From: Poecilobothrus nobilitatus
Lineage: Eukaryota; Arthropoda; Insecta; Diptera; Dolichopodidae
DNA: 64,000 nt
Assembly: GCA_947095535.1 (NCBI GenBank)
Contig: OX352772.1
Span: 216,432,222 to 216,496,221, forward strand
Reading direction: 5' to 3'
The notes under the pieces are model-generated. The model did not search any database, had not been told where the DNA came from, and worked only from the letters and a program-made list of their open reading frames with translations. Both the position numbers and the translations under genes were made by a program. The stretch's first letter is position 1; the number at the start of each line of letters is the position of its first letter. Of the stretch, positions 39,501 to 50,200 are shown in pieces.

Positions 39501-41419
39501 TTATCATTTAAAAAGAAAAAAATGAAAGTTGGTGGTAAATATTGAGTAAAAGGGTTTTAAATGTCTGTCATTTACAGATTAAATATTATTATATGATGAT
39601 ATGAAAATATCAGAAAAACAATCAAAAAAAAAAAATGCACCAAACCCTTCACTAAAATCTGAATGTTTATATTCAGTTATATTGCGAAATTTTTATTTCC
39701 TATCATACAAACCATATTTTAAAATTTTATTTATGTATTAAGAAAAAAAAACAAAAAGCAAAAACAAAGAAGCAAAATTTAAAATTCAACGGAACAAAAG
39801 AGCGTCGTTTTTGAATATGTATATTATAGGTATAGATTATACATACTGTATGATACATATGTATATACTTTAGATGGGTTTTTTATAAAAATGGAAAATT
39901 ATTAATGAAAATCAGAAAATTTTGGAAAAATATTAATCTTCTAAGATGGCTGTACTGAATATTTATCATTTAAAAAGAAAAAAGTGAAAGCTGGTTGGTA
40001 AATATTTAGTAAAAGGGTTTTAAATGTCTGTCATTTACAGATTAAATATTATGATAAATATCAGAAAAACAACCAAAAAAAAAAAAATGCACCAAACCCT
40101 TGACTAAAATCTGAATGTTTATATTCAGTTATATTGTAAAATTTTTATTTCCTACCATACAAACTATATTTTAAAATTTTATTTATGTATTTAGAAAAAA
40201 AACAAAAAGCAAAAACAAAAAATCAAAATTTAAAATTTAACGGAATAAAAGAGCGTCGTTTTTGAATATGTATATTATAGGTATAGATTATACATACTAT
40301 ATGATACATATGTATATACTTTAAATGGGTTTTTTATAAAATATCATATAGATTAATAATAAAATATTAATCTTGTAAGATGGCTGTAATGAATATTTAT
40401 CTTTTAAAAAGAAAAAAATGAAAGTTGGTGGTAAATATTGAGTAAAAGGGTTTTAAATGTCTGTCATTAACAGATTAAATATTATGATATGATGATATGA
40501 TAATATCAGAAAAACCACCAAAAAAAAAAACAATACACCAAACCCTTCACTAAAATCTGAATGTTTATATTCAGTTATATTGTGAAATTTTTATTTCCTA
40601 CCATACAAACTATATTTTAAAATTTTATTTATGTATTAAGTAAAAAAAAACAAAAAGCAAAAACAAAAAAGCAAAATTTAAAATTCAACGGAATAAAAGA
40701 GCGTCGTTTTGAATATGTATATTATAGGTATAGATTATACATACTATATGATACATATGTATATACTTTACATGGGTTTTTTATAAAAATGGAAAATTAT
40801 TAATGAAAATCGGAAAATTTTGGAAAAATATTAATCTTGTAAGATGGCTGTACTGAATATTTATAATTTAAAAAGAAAAAAGTGAAAGTTCGTTGGTAAA
40901 TCATTGAGTAAAAGGGTTTTAAATGTCTGTCATTTACACATTAAATATTATGATATGATGATATGAAAATATCAGAAAAACCACGAAAAAAAAAAAACAA
41001 TGCACCAAACCCCTCACTAAAATCTGAATGTTTATATTCAGTTATATTGTGAAATTTTTATTTCCTACCATACAAACTATATGTTAAAGTTTTATTTATG
41101 TATTTAGAAAAAAAACAAAAAGCAAAAACAAAAAAGCAAAATTTAAAATTTAACGGAATAAAAGAGCGTCGTTTTTTAATATGTATATTATAGGTATAGA
41201 TTATACATACTATATGATACATATGTATATACTTTACATGGGTTTTTTATAAAAATGGAAAATTATTATTAAAAATCAGAAAATTCTGGAAAAATATTAA
41301 TCTTGTAAGATGGCTGTACTGAATATTTATCATTTAAAAAGAAAAAAATGGAAGTTGGTTAGTAAATCATTGAGTAAAAGGGTTTTAAGTGTCTGTCATT
41401 TACAGATTAAATATTATGA
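27501..41419 (-). repeat. Inverted satellite arm, short units lacking the tRNA-like core
   Basis: About 30 units of ~460-475 bp in which the A-run is followed directly by atgcaccaaaccc, where full units have the 69-bp module. The same junction is seen at ~27,893, 28,368, 28,815, 29,323, 30,087, 31,347, 32,272, 34,070, 35,063, 36,895, 37,360, 38,262, 39,192, 40,089 and 41,000, among others. A second deletion (cggaataa joined to ttgtcatttacag) recurs near 31,278 and 34,995, with a variant at 30,650. The array ends sharply at 41,419 inside agattaaatattatgat, followed by unrelated DNA. Confidence 0.93.
28955..29045. repeat. Local expansion of an aacgagcatcg word inside a satellite unit
   Basis: Where other units read aacggaataaaagagcgtcg, this unit has several copies of the word aacgagcatcg or a close variant within ~90 bp. 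No other unit in the array shows it. Confidence 0.6.
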
Positions 41420-41508
41420 TTAAATGCAATTTTAATTTTTTATTTCTATACAATGCAATTTTAATTTCTTATTTTTATTTTTTTAAAGGCGGTTTATAAC
41501 AAAACAAA

Positions 41509-41870
41509 CAAAAAGAAGGTTTAGTAATGGGAAGTTGTTTATCGCCATTCTTAGCTAATTCATTCATGGGACACCTAGAAAAAAATTTAGGCTGTTTAAA
41601 TGATTTTCCAAAGGTGTTGAAGTGGAAAAAAATGAAAAGCTACCGTTTCTTGATTTTGAAATCAAAAGATACAACGATTCGTTAACATATAATGTCTACA
41701 GGAAAAAGACTCAGACACAAAGATTCAGCACGTCAGACTCTTTCCATTGTTACTCACATAAGTATGCAGCATTTAATACCATGGTTTATAGATTACTAAA
41801 TTTACCATTGTCGCAAGAAAACTATAAAGAAATGAGTTATATTTTGAAGCAGCTAGAATTAACGGATTGA
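41509..41870 (+). pseudogene. Penelope-like reverse transcriptase fragment, catalytic box deleted
   Basis: Frame 1 gives KEGLVMGSCLSPFLANSFMG, the RT block with MGSxLSPxLAN, running to LNDFPK. The reading then jumps to another frame at ~41,622: EKNEKLPFLDFEI, followed by VYRKKTQTQRFSTSDS, HKYAAFNTMVYRLLNLPL and NYKEMSYI. These match the C-terminal RT part of the family (YRKPTxTxRY...SHKxxxFxxLVxRxLxxPL). In family members ~40 residues, including the catalytic YVDD, lie between DFPK and the KLPFLD block. Here they are missing, so the enzyme would be dead even without the frameshift. The gtg at 41,622 is not a true start. Confidence 0.82.
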
Positions 41871-42100
41871 ATGACACTGTAATCAACAACATCCTAAAAA
41901 ATAAAAAACAAATATTAAAATTAAAAAATTGCAAATTAGGTAAAATAGACAATAAAGAAAAAAAAGAATGAAAATAATATATTTTCTTGAAATTACAAAA
42001 AAACTTAGAACAGTTTTTAATAAATACAACTTCCAAATTATCAATAGTTCACAAGGGAAATAAAAAATTTAGTAGAAAACCCTAAGCAAAAACAGAGAAA

Positions 42101-42469
42101 ATGAAAAAATCGGGATTTTATAAAATAAGTTGTACCGCTTCTAATGTTGTATATGTGGATAAAACGTCTAGAAATTTGAATGTTAGAATAAGAGAACATC
42201 AATTAAATATTAGAAATAAATACGAAGGAAGTGCATTTTGTAAACATGTGGTGGAAAAAAATAACAGTATGGGTAGCGGAATGCGGAGAGCCAAAAAACA
42301 TAAAATTGGTGAGATTTCTTTGTTGAAAGAGGTAAATGGCTACCACAGATTAAATGTATGGGAGTCCATATATATACAAAAGGAAAGAGAAATATGTAAT
42401 AATAATTGCGGTATGATAGATTCTCAACTCATCAAAAAAGAGAAGAGAAGAGAAATTAAGAAAAATTAA
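42101..42469 (+). pseudogene. GIY-YIG endonuclease domain of the Penelope-like element
   Basis: A 122-residue open frame. GFYKISCTASNVVYVDKTSR corresponds to the GIYxIxC...xYIGxT core, and NLNVRIREHQ to the conserved Rx3H segment. A W-E-S-I-Y-I-Q motif near residue 87 supplies the expected conserved Glu. The first motif is GFY and the second YVD, so both signature triplets have drifted. The tail is basic (KKEKRREIKKN). It lies ~230 bp after the RT fragment, with a broken linker between. The frame is open but was probably cut off from translation long ago. Confidence 0.78.
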
Positions 42470-42596
42470 AAATAGTTCTCCGTTAATTGAAAAATTAAAT
42501 GATTTAGATTATTATTTCTTATATTTCATATTATAAAATGAATTTCTTAATTTAAATTAAAACAAGGTAGAATGTAAGCCAACGGCTTTTAAAAGC

Positions 42597-43843
42597 GCAC
42601 ATTTCCAAAAGACAATACAAACGTTTAGAATTGTGATTAGCACAAAAATTTGAAAATTTCATGTAAATAAGAAATGTGAAATGTGAAAATAAAACTTTTT
42701 TGGAATTTTAAGGGGCTGTAAGTCCGGAACCCTACAAAACTTAGAAAAACCGTTAACACACGTACAAATATATTATTGAACCTTTAATTTTCATGTCTTG
42801 CCGAAGAAAAATTTTTACAGGTGCCTAAGTTACAGGTGTCTATAAATAGCAAATTTTCAATTTTTGAGGAGTAATAATTCTTAAACAGGGGGTTCTACCA
42901 AAAAATTTTCTGAGGAAACTCGTCTCGTTTTTCTCGTCTCAAAATTTCAGGTTCCTATCTCAAAGCGTGCCGGAGTTATTAAAAAAGAAATATCATGCAA
43001 AATTTGATTTTCACCTAACGGTAAATTTAAATAGTAAATCACAAAATATAAATAATTTTGACATTCTTTTACAGAGGTAAAAACATTCCCGGTCTTCTAG
43101 TGTTTTTAGATTATAAAACTACTACGCAGAGCCCGAGATATATACATCTGAAAAAAGTTTTTTTACAATTTTGGGGGGCTGCAACTTTGGAACCCTACAC
43201 AATTAAAAGAAACCATTAATAACATAAAAATATATTACTAGAGCTTTAATTTTTTTGTCTTGCTGAAGAAAAATGTGTACAGGTGCCTAAGTCATAGGTG
43301 TTTAAAAATAGCAAAATTTCAATTTTTGACCTCTAATAGCTCATAAACAGGGGGTGGTACAAAAAAAATTTCTGAACAAACTTATATTAATTTTATTTCT
43401 TGTCTCAAAATTTCAACCCCCTACCTAAAAGCGTGCCGGAGTTATGAAGGTAAAAAAATCATGCAAAATTTGATTTTCACATAACGGTAAATTTAAATAC
43501 TAAATTTTAAAACTATATATAATTTTGATATTGATTTATAAAGATAAAAAAAATTCCCGTCGAATGTCGTTTTCAGATTGAAAAAATGTTAAGCGAAACA
43601 TAAAATATACGCGTTTAAAAATAGGGCTTTTTCAAAGTTTGAGGAATTGTAGTTCCTTGATGCATGGGGCTACATGAAAAAGTAGTTCCACAAAATTAAT
43701 TTTTTTATAAGACTTACCCATGGTTAAAATTTTTTTTCTCTATCTTTAACGGTGTAGAAGTTTTGTAAACAGACGGACAGACGGACGGACGCACAGAGTG
43801 AAACTAATAGGCACATTTTTTCAAAATTTTTTTGGAAATGTGC
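42597..43843. mobile_element. Non-autonomous element with inverted ends and duplicated core
   Basis: GCACATTTCCAAAA at 42,597-42,610 recurs inverted as TTTTGGAAATGTGC at 43,830-43,843. The right end also forms a local hairpin with GCACATTTTTTCAAAA (43,811-43,826). A GGAC/GACG tract (~43,771-43,792) precedes it, as in the Helentron-like elements of this window. No protein is encoded. Class is uncertain: a Helitron-like or a TIR-type non-autonomous element would both fit. Confidence 0.6.
42712..43640. repeat. Diverged tandem duplication, two ~463-bp modules
   Basis: Module 1 starts at ggggctgtaagtccggaacc (42,712), module 2 at ggggctgcaactttggaacc (43,175). Shared landmarks in order: tcttgcYgaagaaaaat, acaggtgcctaagt, aaacagggggt, caaaatttca, aagcgtgccggagttat and atgcaaaatttgattttcac. 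The copies differ at many single bases and small gaps, so the duplication is old. Confidence 0.85.
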
Positions 43844-44249
43844 TAAAAATGTTTGTATGTTAATTTTTTTGTTGCCTTGTATATGTATAAACAATAATTT
43901 ATGTGTAGATGTACTTATAATTAAAATATGTTTAATGATTAATAATATAGGTATAGGGAAAAGGGACATATATATACATGATTTAATAATATATACAAAT
44001 TTGATTATGGTTGTGATTGCAACAATTTTTTAAATTTAATTTTTTTTTTTATTCTAGAATACTTAATCACTGTTAAAAAAATGTTTGTTGTTGTTCTTGT
44101 TGTAATTTGAAGAAATCTTAAATTTTAATAGTAGTAGCTTGAAAATGAGCAAATTAGCTCGAAACTCATCTATCAGTAAAATTTAAAACTAATAAAAAAA
44201 TTAAAGAAACGAAGGCTATAAGGTTGTTTGATTTAAATATATAAATTAA
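43844..44249. other. AT-rich spacer with a GAGC/GCTC hairpin
   Basis: No gene recognised. The one structured spot is at 44,138-44,167, where ATGAGC and GCTCGAAAC flank a 6-nt loop. That arrangement resembles stem II of a hammerhead ribozyme (GA...GAAAC) or a retroelement 3' hairpin. The required CUGANGA string is not intact. Confidence 0.4.
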
Positions 44250-45560
44250 AAATAATATTGTACTAGTCTTGTTGGTTCTCGGAAAAACCCATATTTTGAC
44301 CGTGATGTTTCCATTCCGGCCGCTGCATGTTTATTTAGTTCCATTATTATGTTATGTATCTCATTTTCATTTGTAGAGGTCAAGAATATTGATTTATGGT
44401 TCATTATATTCCTCATCGTAGTTGTATTGGTGTTCTTTATTTTCTGTTCCTTTATTATATTTTCCACTATTTGGTTGAAAAATTTATTTAAGATTGTTTG
44501 CTACTTCCTTATCGTTTTCAGTATCACCTCTTCTATCCTTTTGTATACTTTTTATAAATTTATTTCTTCCATCACTATTATTATTTTTTATGGTGTTATT
44601 GATCATCCTCCAGATTTTTCTTGAGTCATTACCAGCTTTCTGTATGCTCTCTCAAAGTAGTATTTTTTTGCTTTCCAGATTAACTCTACAATTTGTTTTT
44701 TATTAATTATATTTAATTTTTTTGTCTAAATTATTTTTATCTTTTTTTTAGGCATCATAAAGTTTTCTTCTGATTTTCATGTTGTATAGTATCGTTGTAT
44801 TCATCCATTGATTGTTTCTAGTTTTTATAGTAAATCTTTTAGTACCTATGTCTTTAGCTGCTTGTAAAATTTTTTGCAAGTGTTCAATTTCATCCACATT
44901 TTCTTCTTGAATTTTAGAGCTTACAATTTTGAGGAATTTGTTTTAATCTGTTTTAGCTTTAGTTATCTTTATCATTGGTTTTTTGATAAGCATAACTGAT
45001 TTTATGTATGCAGTAGTTATTTTGTGATCAGAGAGGTCAGTGTTTTCTAAATTATATGAAATATCTATCTTATCATTGCAATTGGAAATTATATGATCGA
45101 TCAATCTATTTGTATTTATATTTAACGATTCTGAAGACTTCAGTTTTATTTTTAATATTATATCCTGAACTTGTTAACATGCCTAAGTACTTTATAGTTG
45201 TATTAGTATTTTCAAACAGGTTAATATTAACATCTGCAAAAATTGTTAATTTGGACAATTGCTCTACTTGTTTTTTCATGTGCTCTATAAAAAGGTTGTC
45301 GTTTTCGTTTGGTGCTTTATAGAATGTGGCAATATTTATTTTTGGTGTTGTATTTAGTAACTCAACTATGGTAAAGTTGTATAATTCGTTTTGCATAATT
45401 ATATTAAAATTTATATCATTCTTTATGTGTATATAGCTGTTCCTCCTCCTCTTTTTTTGTTTCGGCAATTGAAAATAACTTGATAATTTGGTAGGTTGTA
45501 GTATTCCTTTTCATTGTCGTATATCCAGATTTCTATGTTGTTAATTTCCTGTTGTTAATT
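44250..45560 (-). pseudogene. LINE-A ORF2: AP endonuclease domain and truncated reverse transcriptase
   Basis: Starts with EIWIYDNEKEYYNL near 45,540, then KRRRNSYIHIKNDI (the RRGGGxAIYIKND-type block), INIATFYKAPN, TIFADVNINLF (the D-x-N catalytic block) and, in a shifted frame, NLENTDLSDHKI with the SDH motif that closes this endonuclease fold. The linker (QWMNTTILYNMKIRRKLYDA; RKIWRMINNTI) and the first RT block (SIFLTSTNENEIHNIIMEL, then AAAGM) follow. After ~44,280 similarity stops. At least four stops or frame changes interrupt it. The product would have nicked target DNA and primed reverse transcription. Confidence 0.8.
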
Positions 45561-45798
45561 TTCCTGAAACCTTTCCTTTTTCCTGAACTATACCATCATA
45601 ACATATATCATCTTGATCATGTAAAAGTGACAGATATAGTCTCACATTGTTGCATATACTGTGATCACGTAATCTTGATAGTATATATATATACTATCAC
45701 CATTTTCAACTGCAACTGTTTTTGTAATCCTAACAATCGGAGGAAGCGATCAATGAATTTATTTTTACTCCCCTGATTTTGGTCATTATTTTCCAAGT

Positions 45799-47588
45799 TT
45801 ATTGTGTCTCCTTTAATTCAGTTTGCGTATTTGGAATTTGCACTAGTTTGCGTTTTTGAATTTGACCATTATGACTACTATTACTAATATTACTGTTATT
45901 GACTTTACTATTTTTATTGTTTAATTTATTATTTTTACTATCATTATTTTCATTATTGTTATTAATATTTTTTAAGTAAAAATTGTTATGGTTTTCAGAG
46001 ATTATAACTTGATTATTGTGGCAGCTATTGCTAAAATTATTATTATTGTTGTTACTATTTTTATTGTTACTATTATGATTATTATAGATAGTTTTATCAC
46101 TTTTGTTAATATTCTTATGATTTTTGGATGTTGAGCTTCTCATAGTCCATATTTTGGGAATGTAGCTTAATATATTTTTCAGTTTTGTATTTGTTGCAGT
46201 TTTGTGTATTTTAACCATTTAAGTTTTTATGCTATATTCTATTTTGCTTTTTATAGTTTCTTTTAGCACCATTTTTCTGATTGTTTTTATTAATAAGCTA
46301 GGTTCTTTTCTTCGTTTTTAATGTCATGCATTTTCATTTGCTTTAATTGCTAATAACCTATAGTTTTTTTTTAAATCCAATTTGTGTTGATACGCAGGAC
46401 ACAGTTTACTGGAAGTTTGTGGTTAACATCCCCATTTCATTTTAATCTTTCATTACATTTTATGCAATTAATACATTTGTTGATATAGTCTTTACTACAT
46501 TCAATGGTCTTATGTTCTTGGTGACACTTTAAACACATTTCTTTGTTTGTACAGTTCGCCGATTTGTGGTTGAAACATTTGCACTTGTAGCACCTTCATA
46601 TATTTATGGAATCAAATACTCTACATCATTCCCATGCTATACATACATTTTCGTTCGTTAAAATTTTTGGGAAAGTTTGCTTATCCACTTCAATCACTGC
46701 ATTATATAATTCTCTGCTATATTTTTTAACCAGGTACACTTTTACTACTTGGATTTCAATCATTTCCACGAACAATTTTGCTTTTTAAGTTTCTCAACAA
46801 TTACTGTTGCCTCAAATGCATTATTCATATGAATTATCTCAATTTGTGGTTTTATGTCCGTTGGTATTTTGATTTCGTATCTGTCTTGAAATTGTTTTTC
46901 TAACTCAATTTTTATTTATATTCACTATCTTCAGCTGTTTCAGTTTCAATTAAAATTGCTCCATTTGTTTTATTTGCTATGTTTTTAATTTTGAAATTTT
47001 TTGGATCGACCTTCGTGTTTGGGTCACTTTTTGTTTGTTGATTTTTTTGCTTATTTTTCGGTTTCACAATTAATGATAATTCTTTTTTCATTATCATTTC
47101 ACATTTTTGTTTTTTACCATATCAGCAAATGGTACTGTTTGATCCCAACAAATATTTTTATTTATTTTTTTTCGTTAACAACTGTATCAATTTTTTTTGC
47201 AAGCCTCATGTTGCTCTTTTTTAATTTCTTTCAATATTTTCATATAACTCGTTTCAATAGCTCTCAGTAAATTTATGATTTCTGTCTCATTTTTTTTAAT
47301 TGCTTCTTCAAATTCATTTTTATATTCCTTTTATTCCTGTTGATTATTTTTTGTTACTGCACTCTCCATATTTTGTAAAACTAGATCCACATATTGAATA
47401 TACAATACGCAGTCTTCACAGATGAATTTAATATTCTTGTTTGTATACACAATGTTAATGGTTGACTGATCCAACCCAGAACACTTTAATTGTTCGTGAA
47501 ATGTTTTTTTACATACTCCCTACAAAACAATACCCGTTTCGTATTTAATTTTACTTTTGCACTTATGGCACGACGGTATTGCACAATC
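45799..47588 (-). pseudogene. LINE-A ORF1 (gag-like) with PHD-like finger, CCHC knuckles and Asn-rich tail
   Basis: Parts in order on the - strand. (1) 47,588-47,400: Cys/His-rich stretch with CHKCKSKI, a GVCKKTFHEQLKCSGL segment and ICEDC, spaced like a PHD finger. (2) 47,350-47,200: charged, probably coiled stretch (EFEEAIKKNETEIINLL). (3) 47,097-46,780: SLIVKPKN, VDPKNFKIKNI, ILIETETAEDSE, RYEIKIPTDIKPQIEI, typical of gag-like ORF1 proteins of insect LINEs. (4) 46,590-46,440: zinc knuckles CYKCKCFNHKSANC (CX2CX4HX4C) and CLKCHQEHKTIEC (CX2CX3HX4C). (5) 46,218-45,799: 139 residues open and dominated by Asn and Ser. Stops separate the parts. In life it would package the LINE RNA. Confidence 0.72.
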
Positions 47589-47620
47589 TTTTATTTAATT
47601 AAATTTAATTTTTTTACCTT

Positions 47621-49097
47621 TTCTTGTTTTTTTTTGTTATTGTTTATATTATGTTTTTTTTTATTTATTGTTTATATTAAATTCAACCGATAATAATTAT
47701 TTTTTATAAAATATACATCCGCAATGTTTAACAGTTCAATTAGAACTAAGATCAATTAGAATTTTAATTCTACTACATATGTTCCAACCAATACAATATA
47801 ATGCACAAGTACAATGTGCATTTACATAAGATATTATATTTTTAGCAGCACAATAGCACAATATTAATTACAAAAGAAAAACATATAAAAAATAAACCTT
47901 GCTTTCTCTTAATTCTAATTTCAATTTATTTCTGTAAATTGTTATTATTTTGTTTTGTTAAAATTTCATAATATTGTATTGAGTATTGGTTGATATTTGT
48001 TTTTATGTGCAAAGAGAATTCCTGTAATAAAACGATAATGCATTGCCGTTTTTATAATCTCTTAGAAAATTCTTAATAGAAATATTTTTTGAATTGAAAA
48101 AGTATGGTATATATGTATATACTGATATAGATACGGTTACTACTACATGACTAAATATAATAAATTTAAATCATTATTTTGTTTTGTTTAAAAAAAAGAA
48201 AAGGAGAAACAATCACAATATAACCATTAACCATAATCTTTAGATTCTAATTATATATATTCATAATTATTCATTTGTTAAAATCTCTTAGAATGTTAAA
48301 ATCAAAGTACATATGTCTATTACTACAATGTATGTGGTTGCAATATCGACGTTACTACAAAATTTTCTTGCTAGCCCATATATACCTTTAGAAAAATTTA
48401 CTCAAATTGTAAAAAGTAGATAGTAATAAGAATTGATCATGCACGAAAAACACAAAAAATTAAAAAAAAAACATTCCAAATTGAAACCAAAGTATATACA
48501 TATATGGCAATAAGTAATTAAACCCTTCATTTACGTAAACCTAATGCAATTTTTTACATATACCAAACCAAAAAAAATCCTTTAGGTAAAAGAAGTAAAA
48601 ACTATACCTGTTTTATGTTTTCTGTACATGATAATTAAAATGAGAAAGTAAGAGAACACAGCATGTATACCAACATTTTTAGATACAATAATATTCATAG
48701 GCGTCGTGATTATTACGATCTCTTTTTTCTCCATATAATAGATATGAAAATTTATATAGGCGTCCTGATAATTTTTTAGTGCACAGTGAGAAAGAATGTT
48801 CGTGCAAATTTGAAGATTTTATCTAGAATTTTTAGGACAAATATTTTTTTTTAATTTTATCTGATAATGGGTAATAAACATATTTATTCATATTTTTACA
48901 CTATTTGAAAATTTAAAAAATAATTTTATTTATAAGTGCTGTGATAAATAAGACTTAACTTAATTTATTAAGTTATATATTAGAGTAAGAATTTATTATA
49001 TAATAAAAAAATTTAACTAAACTGTAAAACAATTTGATGTAAAAACCAAATTATTTAGTGTTAAGCATAAAATGTCTTTCGCAGCATAAAATCTTTT
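47621..49097. other. Non-coding AT-rich spacer
   Basis: No open frame with recognisable protein features on either strand. An imperfect direct repeat (ataggcgtcgtgat / ataggcgtcctgat, ~48,700 and ~48,760) is the only local structure I noticed. Part of the left end may be the 5' untranslated region of LINE-A. Confidence 0.5.
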
Positions 49098-50200
49098 TAT
49101 ACCCTACACCTAAAGTATAGGGTATATTAACTTTGGTATGGTGTTTGTAACCACCAAAAGGAAGTGAGTCAGATATGGACATGTACATATATTCTGAATC
49201 AGGAACACCTCCTGAGTCTATTTAACGATGTCCGTCCGTCCGTCCGTTCGCACGATAACTCAAAAACTAATAAAGCTATCTTGATGAAATTTATATAGTA
49301 GGTTACTAATTCCAAAAGGAAGGCTAAGTTCGAATCTGGACAAAATTCGTCCATGGGTTCGTATTCTGGAAGCTTCCGAATGATTCCGGAGCAAATGAGA
49401 TTATCTCCAAAACCAATGAAGATATAACCTTCAAATTTGACAGAGTGGTGTTCTTTCATGTTTTATTTATGTCTCTGAAATTTGAGAGGATTTGGTTCAT
49501 GGGTCCGGATCTTGGAAGCTTCCGAACGAGCCCCAGAGCAAACGAGTATATCTCCACAACCAACAAAGATAGAACCCTTATTTTTAGTACAAGAGTGTGC
49601 TGTTATGTTTCCTTTTCTATAAAATTGGAAACTGACATTTGAAAGAATTTGAACCATGGATTCGTATATTGGAAGCTTCCGAACGAGCCCCAGAGCAAAC
49701 GAGATTATCTCCAAAACCAACAAAGATAGAACCCTTATTTTTAGTACAAGAGTGTGCTGCTATGTTTCCTTTTCTATAAAATTGGAAACTGACATTTGAA
49801 AGACTTTGAACCATGGATTCGTATATTGGAAGCTTCCGAACGAGCCCCAGAGCAAACGAGATTATCTCCAAAACCAACAAAGATAGAACCTTTAACTTTT
49901 TTACAATGATGCTCCTTCCCGTTTGATTTATGTTTCTGAAATTTAAGAGGATATGGTCCATGGGTTTGGATTTTGGAAGCTTCCTAACGAGCCCCAGAGC
50001 AAATGAGAGTATCTCCAAAAACAACAAAGATAGAACCTTTAAATTTGGCAGAATGGTGTTCTTTCATGTTTGATTTAGGTCTCTGAAATTTAAAAGGATT
50101 TGGTCCGTGGGTTCGGATTTTGGAAGCTTCCGTACGAGCCTCAGAGCAAATGATATTATCTCCAAAAGCAACAAAGATATAACTTTTAAATTAGGCAGAT
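49098..50200 (-). mobile_element. Second Helentron-like element copy, inverted and truncated
   Basis: Reverse-complement relative of the element at 11,940-14,113. The terminal hairpin is at 49,098-49,126 (TATACCCTA/TAGGGTATA), followed by caccaaaaggaagtgagtc, a GTCC tract (49,231-49,247) and six ~150-bp repeats with the GGAAGCTTCC core near 49,366, 49,514, 49,670, 49,828, 49,975 and 50,125. It stops inside a repeat at about 50,200, so the other end is missing. Open frames across it are repeat shadows. Confidence 0.82.

Larger units (their letters stand above)
41500..42475 (+). mobile_element. Penelope-like retroelement relic
   Basis: Begins ~80 bp beyond the satellite edge and carries the two hallmark parts of a Penelope-like element in the right order on one strand: a reverse transcriptase fragment, then a GIY-YIG nuclease. 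The N-terminal half of the RT is absent and there are frameshifts and stops. Just upstream, an imperfect ~28-bp word (atgcaattttaatt...) occurs twice (41,423 and 41,451). Confidence 0.8.
44250..47620 (-). mobile_element. LINE-A: decayed APE-type non-LTR retrotransposon
   Basis: Read on the - strand it shows a two-ORF LINE: ORF1 with zinc motifs, then ORF2 with an AP-endonuclease-like domain and the start of the reverse transcriptase. The RT is cut off near 44,280, just after an AAAGM segment, so core motifs and the 3' end are missing. Many stops and frameshifts occur. A PHD-like plus CCHC ORF1 points to the Jockey/CR1/I side of the non-LTR tree; I cannot name the clade. Confidence 0.8.

Noticed and set aside
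1..41419. CRISPR array
   Set aside because: Units are ~470-540 bp, AT-rich and wholly repeated without unique spacers; the context is eukaryotic.
1..41419. Telomeric or rDNA sequence
   Set aside because: No short G-rich telomere repeats and no rRNA-like sequence seen.
44349..44706. Hydrophobic plus-strand frames suggesting a membrane protein
   Set aside because: They are antisense to the LINE-A ORF2 linker and RT start, whose minus-strand motifs are clear; AT-rich antisense DNA often looks hydrophobic.
46606..47693. Plus-strand Phe-rich frames
   Set aside because: Antisense shadows of LINE-A ORF1, including the CCHC and PHD-like regions.
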